Part shown: piece after piece, positions 61,560-64,000 of the stretch
Layout: every line of letters begins with the position of its first letter
Numbering within the stretch: the first letter of the stretch is position 1
Assembly (NCBI GenBank): GCA_009733575.1
Contig: ML769394.1
Span: forward strand, 482,593-546,592
Reading direction: 5' to 3'
Source of the DNA: Gymnopus androsaceus JB14
Lineage: Eukaryota; Basidiomycota; Agaricomycetes; Agaricales; Omphalotaceae
Length of the DNA: 64,000 bases
The notes under the pieces: generated by a model
What the model saw: only the letters and a program-made list of their open reading frames with translations
What the model was told of the DNA's origin: nothing
Databases searched by the model: none
Position numbers and translations under genes: made by a program

Positions 61560-64000
61560 ATGGCATTCTCGTGAGTCATAGATCTACTCCACATTAGAGG
61601 TAGTTTTTAACTTCCAAATTAATTACCTAGTAGCTCACAGATGTTTGCTGGTGCATCAAATTTCGAAATTGACAGATCTACTTTCATCGCTAGTTCTGGG
61701 CCTGTGAATGTATATCAAGTAACTCCTCAAGCTGTGAACAATGGTACTGTTAAATAGGATGTAAATTCTGGCATTTTGAATGCTGACTATCATATGCAAA
61801 CAGGTCAGGCCATTTCGGTTTCAGATGTTCTCCAATGTCCAGCCCCTAGTCAATACTTTGTTGGACGTGAAGACACACAGCGGAAACTTTCAAAAATATT
61901 TTCTGTGCCAATTGTGACTATCTGGAGCACAGATACAAGGGTGATCAGAGACTTTATAACCCAAAAACTTGAGCAGTGAGTTAGGTTTCATAGTGAGAAG
62001 TATTAATTTGCTAAGTCTACTAGCAGCTCTCCTATTTTCCTGGATGCAAGCTCTAGGGAAGCCTTTGACAGTGCATATGCAAACATGATCAAGGATCAAG
62101 CCCCTTCAGCAGCATCCCTTCTGGTGCTGGAAAATGCAGACATATCTTTAGCACTGGAAGACCATAATTCCGCCTTCTCTGGTGTACCTATGCTTGTAAC
62201 AAGCACCAACCCAGCCATATCAAGTCTAGCATCAAGCACTAATTATTCTTTTAATTTGCCTGAATCTACAGATTATCCAACAGTGAATAATCTTGTGAGC
62301 TCCATTCAAAAGTGTTTCAACCCTTGCCAACATATCATCACTCTGGTGGCAAATGGAGGATCTGGAAAAACACAAGTAGTGCTGCAGTTTATTTCTAAGA
62401 ATGCTTTCAGGTGGGAAAATATTCTATTCTATTTTCTATTATACTAAAATCATTTCAACAGATTTTCAAATATTTGGTTTTTTGATGCCACTTCTGATGC
62501 CACACTTGTTGCAAATTTTCCAAGAGCTTGGCAAAGCTGCAGGCATTGGTGAATCAGTCAAAGATGTTTGCAGCTTCCTAGCAAGGAGTCATCAGAACTG
62601 GCTTTGCATCTTTGACAATGCTGATGACAAACAAGTTTACCTCAAAGACTATATTCCCAGCTGTCATCATGGGAATATTATCATCACAAGTCACCTTGCA
62701 GAAACCTCACAAATGAATTCTCCTGGTTGTCATATTGAATTTGGAGATCTTGATAAGGGGGATGCTATTGAACTACTGCTACAACATGCACATCATGAAA
62801 ATTCTGGAATAAATAAGAATCAGGCTTCAGAGATTGTTGATGCCCTTGGCTGTCATGCTCTTGCAGTTTCAACAGCTGGTGCATATATTTATGCAAACAG
62901 AACCTGCACTCTTGCCAATTATTTGACACGGTTTAATAAGAAACGGAGGAGAATCCTCAGTTATAGAATGAGGTCTCTGGACCAGTATCAAAGAACTGTC
63001 TTTAGTGCATTTCAGTTGAGCTTTGAGCAACTGAGTCACCCAACTCGGTTGCTCATGCAAATTTGTGCTCATTTCCATCCAATGGCTATTCCTGTAGAGA
63101 TATTTACTAGGGCAGCTGACTTCAGGGGAAGTGATACTGGGCCAGTTGATGTGGATCCACCAACTAAAGGCCTAAATTTGATGATGGAATTCCTGTCTTT
63201 GTTTTCTGAAGAAGACTCATGGGATGATAGTGTAGATGAGCTGTGTAAACTGTCTCTGGCATTTTACAATGAGCTCAAAAAATCACTGACATTTCACCCA
63301 ATAATACACACATGCACCCATGAAACTATTCTTGTCCATCAGGAAGAAATGAAACAAGCTGCAATATCACTGCTTGGGCGGGCTATTCCATGGACAATGC
63401 ACACTACAAATGAGGACTATGTGTTTCTGCACCAGTTGGTAATTCATGCCAAGCATGTTCAGGTCAACAAACTACCAACTGCACTTGTTAAAACTCATTT
63501 GGCAAGAGTCTTGAAGAACAGTGGCTTTTGGAAAGATGCTGAGAACCTGGAAGAGGAGGTGCTTCTGCTGCATAAACAGATTATTGGAGACCGCCACCCT
63601 CATACATTGACCATTATGCACAACCTTGCATTGTCATATTGGGAACATGGAAAATTTGAGATGGCTGAGAAGTTGAACAAGGACGTGCTTCTGCTACAAA
63701 AACAAGTGCTTAGAGAGCATCACCCTCATACACTGGCTTCCATGAACAACCTTGCATTGTCATATCGGCAATGTGGAAAGTTGGAGATGGCTGAGAAGCT
63801 GCATAGACATACACCCTCATACATTGGCTTCCATGAACAACCTTGCATTGTCATATCGCAATGTGGAAAGTTGGAGATGGCTGAGAAGCTGCAGGAGGAA
63901 GTGCTTCTGCTATCCAAGCAAGTGCTTGGGGAGCAACATCCTGATACATTAACTTCCATAAACAACCTTGCATCAACATATCAGAGATGTGGAAAGGGGG
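61560..64000 (+). CDS. NB-TPR receptor (NLR-like STAND protein), 3' end beyond the window
   Basis: Exons: 61560-61570, 61631-61743, 61804-61975, 62027-62410, 62462-64000 and on. The 11-nt first exon is kept because splicing to 61631 joins the frame (MAFSSSQMFAGASNFEIDRSTF). After PAPSQYFVGRE comes an NTPase-like stretch without a P-loop (VTIWSTDTR at 61911-61940, IFLDASS, LLVLENAD at 62118-62140, MLVTSTNP). A complete module follows: VANGGSGKT (62355-62372, about residue 209), WFFDATSD, WLCIFDNADD (62599-62628), IIITSHLAE. Next is a helical region and, from about 63.5 kb, kinesin-light-chain-type TPRs (HPHTL...NNLALSY...GK.EMAEKL). An extra base in AATTTTCCAAG (about 62517) breaks the frame. 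STAND NTPases with TPRs are sensors in self/non-self and cell-death control; the ligand here is unknown. Confidence 0.75.

Overview
The window is nuclear DNA of a filamentous basidiomycete, most likely an agaricomycete. Genes are split by many short GT-AG introns (mostly 45-75 nt). The secreted set (glyoxal-oxidase-type copper radical oxidases, a GH18-CBM5 chitinase, S10 and A1 peptidases, a heme-peroxidase relic) is typical of wood- or litter-decay fungi, and the NB-TPR receptor is of basidiomycete type. Gene models were spliced by eye; names rest on recognised motifs, not searches.

Layout. 0.3-14.7 kb: core regulatory genes, namely TAF4 (+), two minus-strand genes ending in the same unusual single zinc finger (2.4-4.4 and 5.2-11.0 kb), and an IKS1-type kinase (-). 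15.7-22.6 kb: an S10 carboxypeptidase and the tRNA exporter exportin-T/LOS1, whose 5' half is broken by several one-base shifts. 22.7-24.7 kb: a duplicated unit with a TATA box and splice site but no clear protein. 24.9-29.7 kb: a secreted protein and a GPI-like aspartic protease. 29.9-39.1 kb: an ER J-protein ending in HDEL, an F-box protein, a peroxidase relic and a long charged/SR-like protein.

39-60 kb is a rearranged, repeat-rich block: four copies or pieces (A-D) of a glyoxal oxidase gene, with a chitinase and a purine nucleoside phosphorylase between A and B. B is cut by a non-LTR retroelement that itself holds two inverted copies of one small element, each with its own 6-bp target duplication. 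C and the 3' end of RRP6 are repeated downstream as D plus the full RRP6, with a legumain-like (clan CD) peptidase gene between the copies. The window ends inside an NB-TPR (NLR-like) gene that appears to carry two NTPase modules, the first without a P-loop.

One-base frame breaks recur in about ten genes, while TAF4, both zinc-finger genes, IKS1, the J-protein and PNP read through. Unpolished assembly indels and real decay cannot be separated from sequence alone; a few breaks (the exonised intron in copy C, the paired indels in the TPR array) look genuinely evolutionary. No tRNA, rRNA or CRISPR array was recognised.
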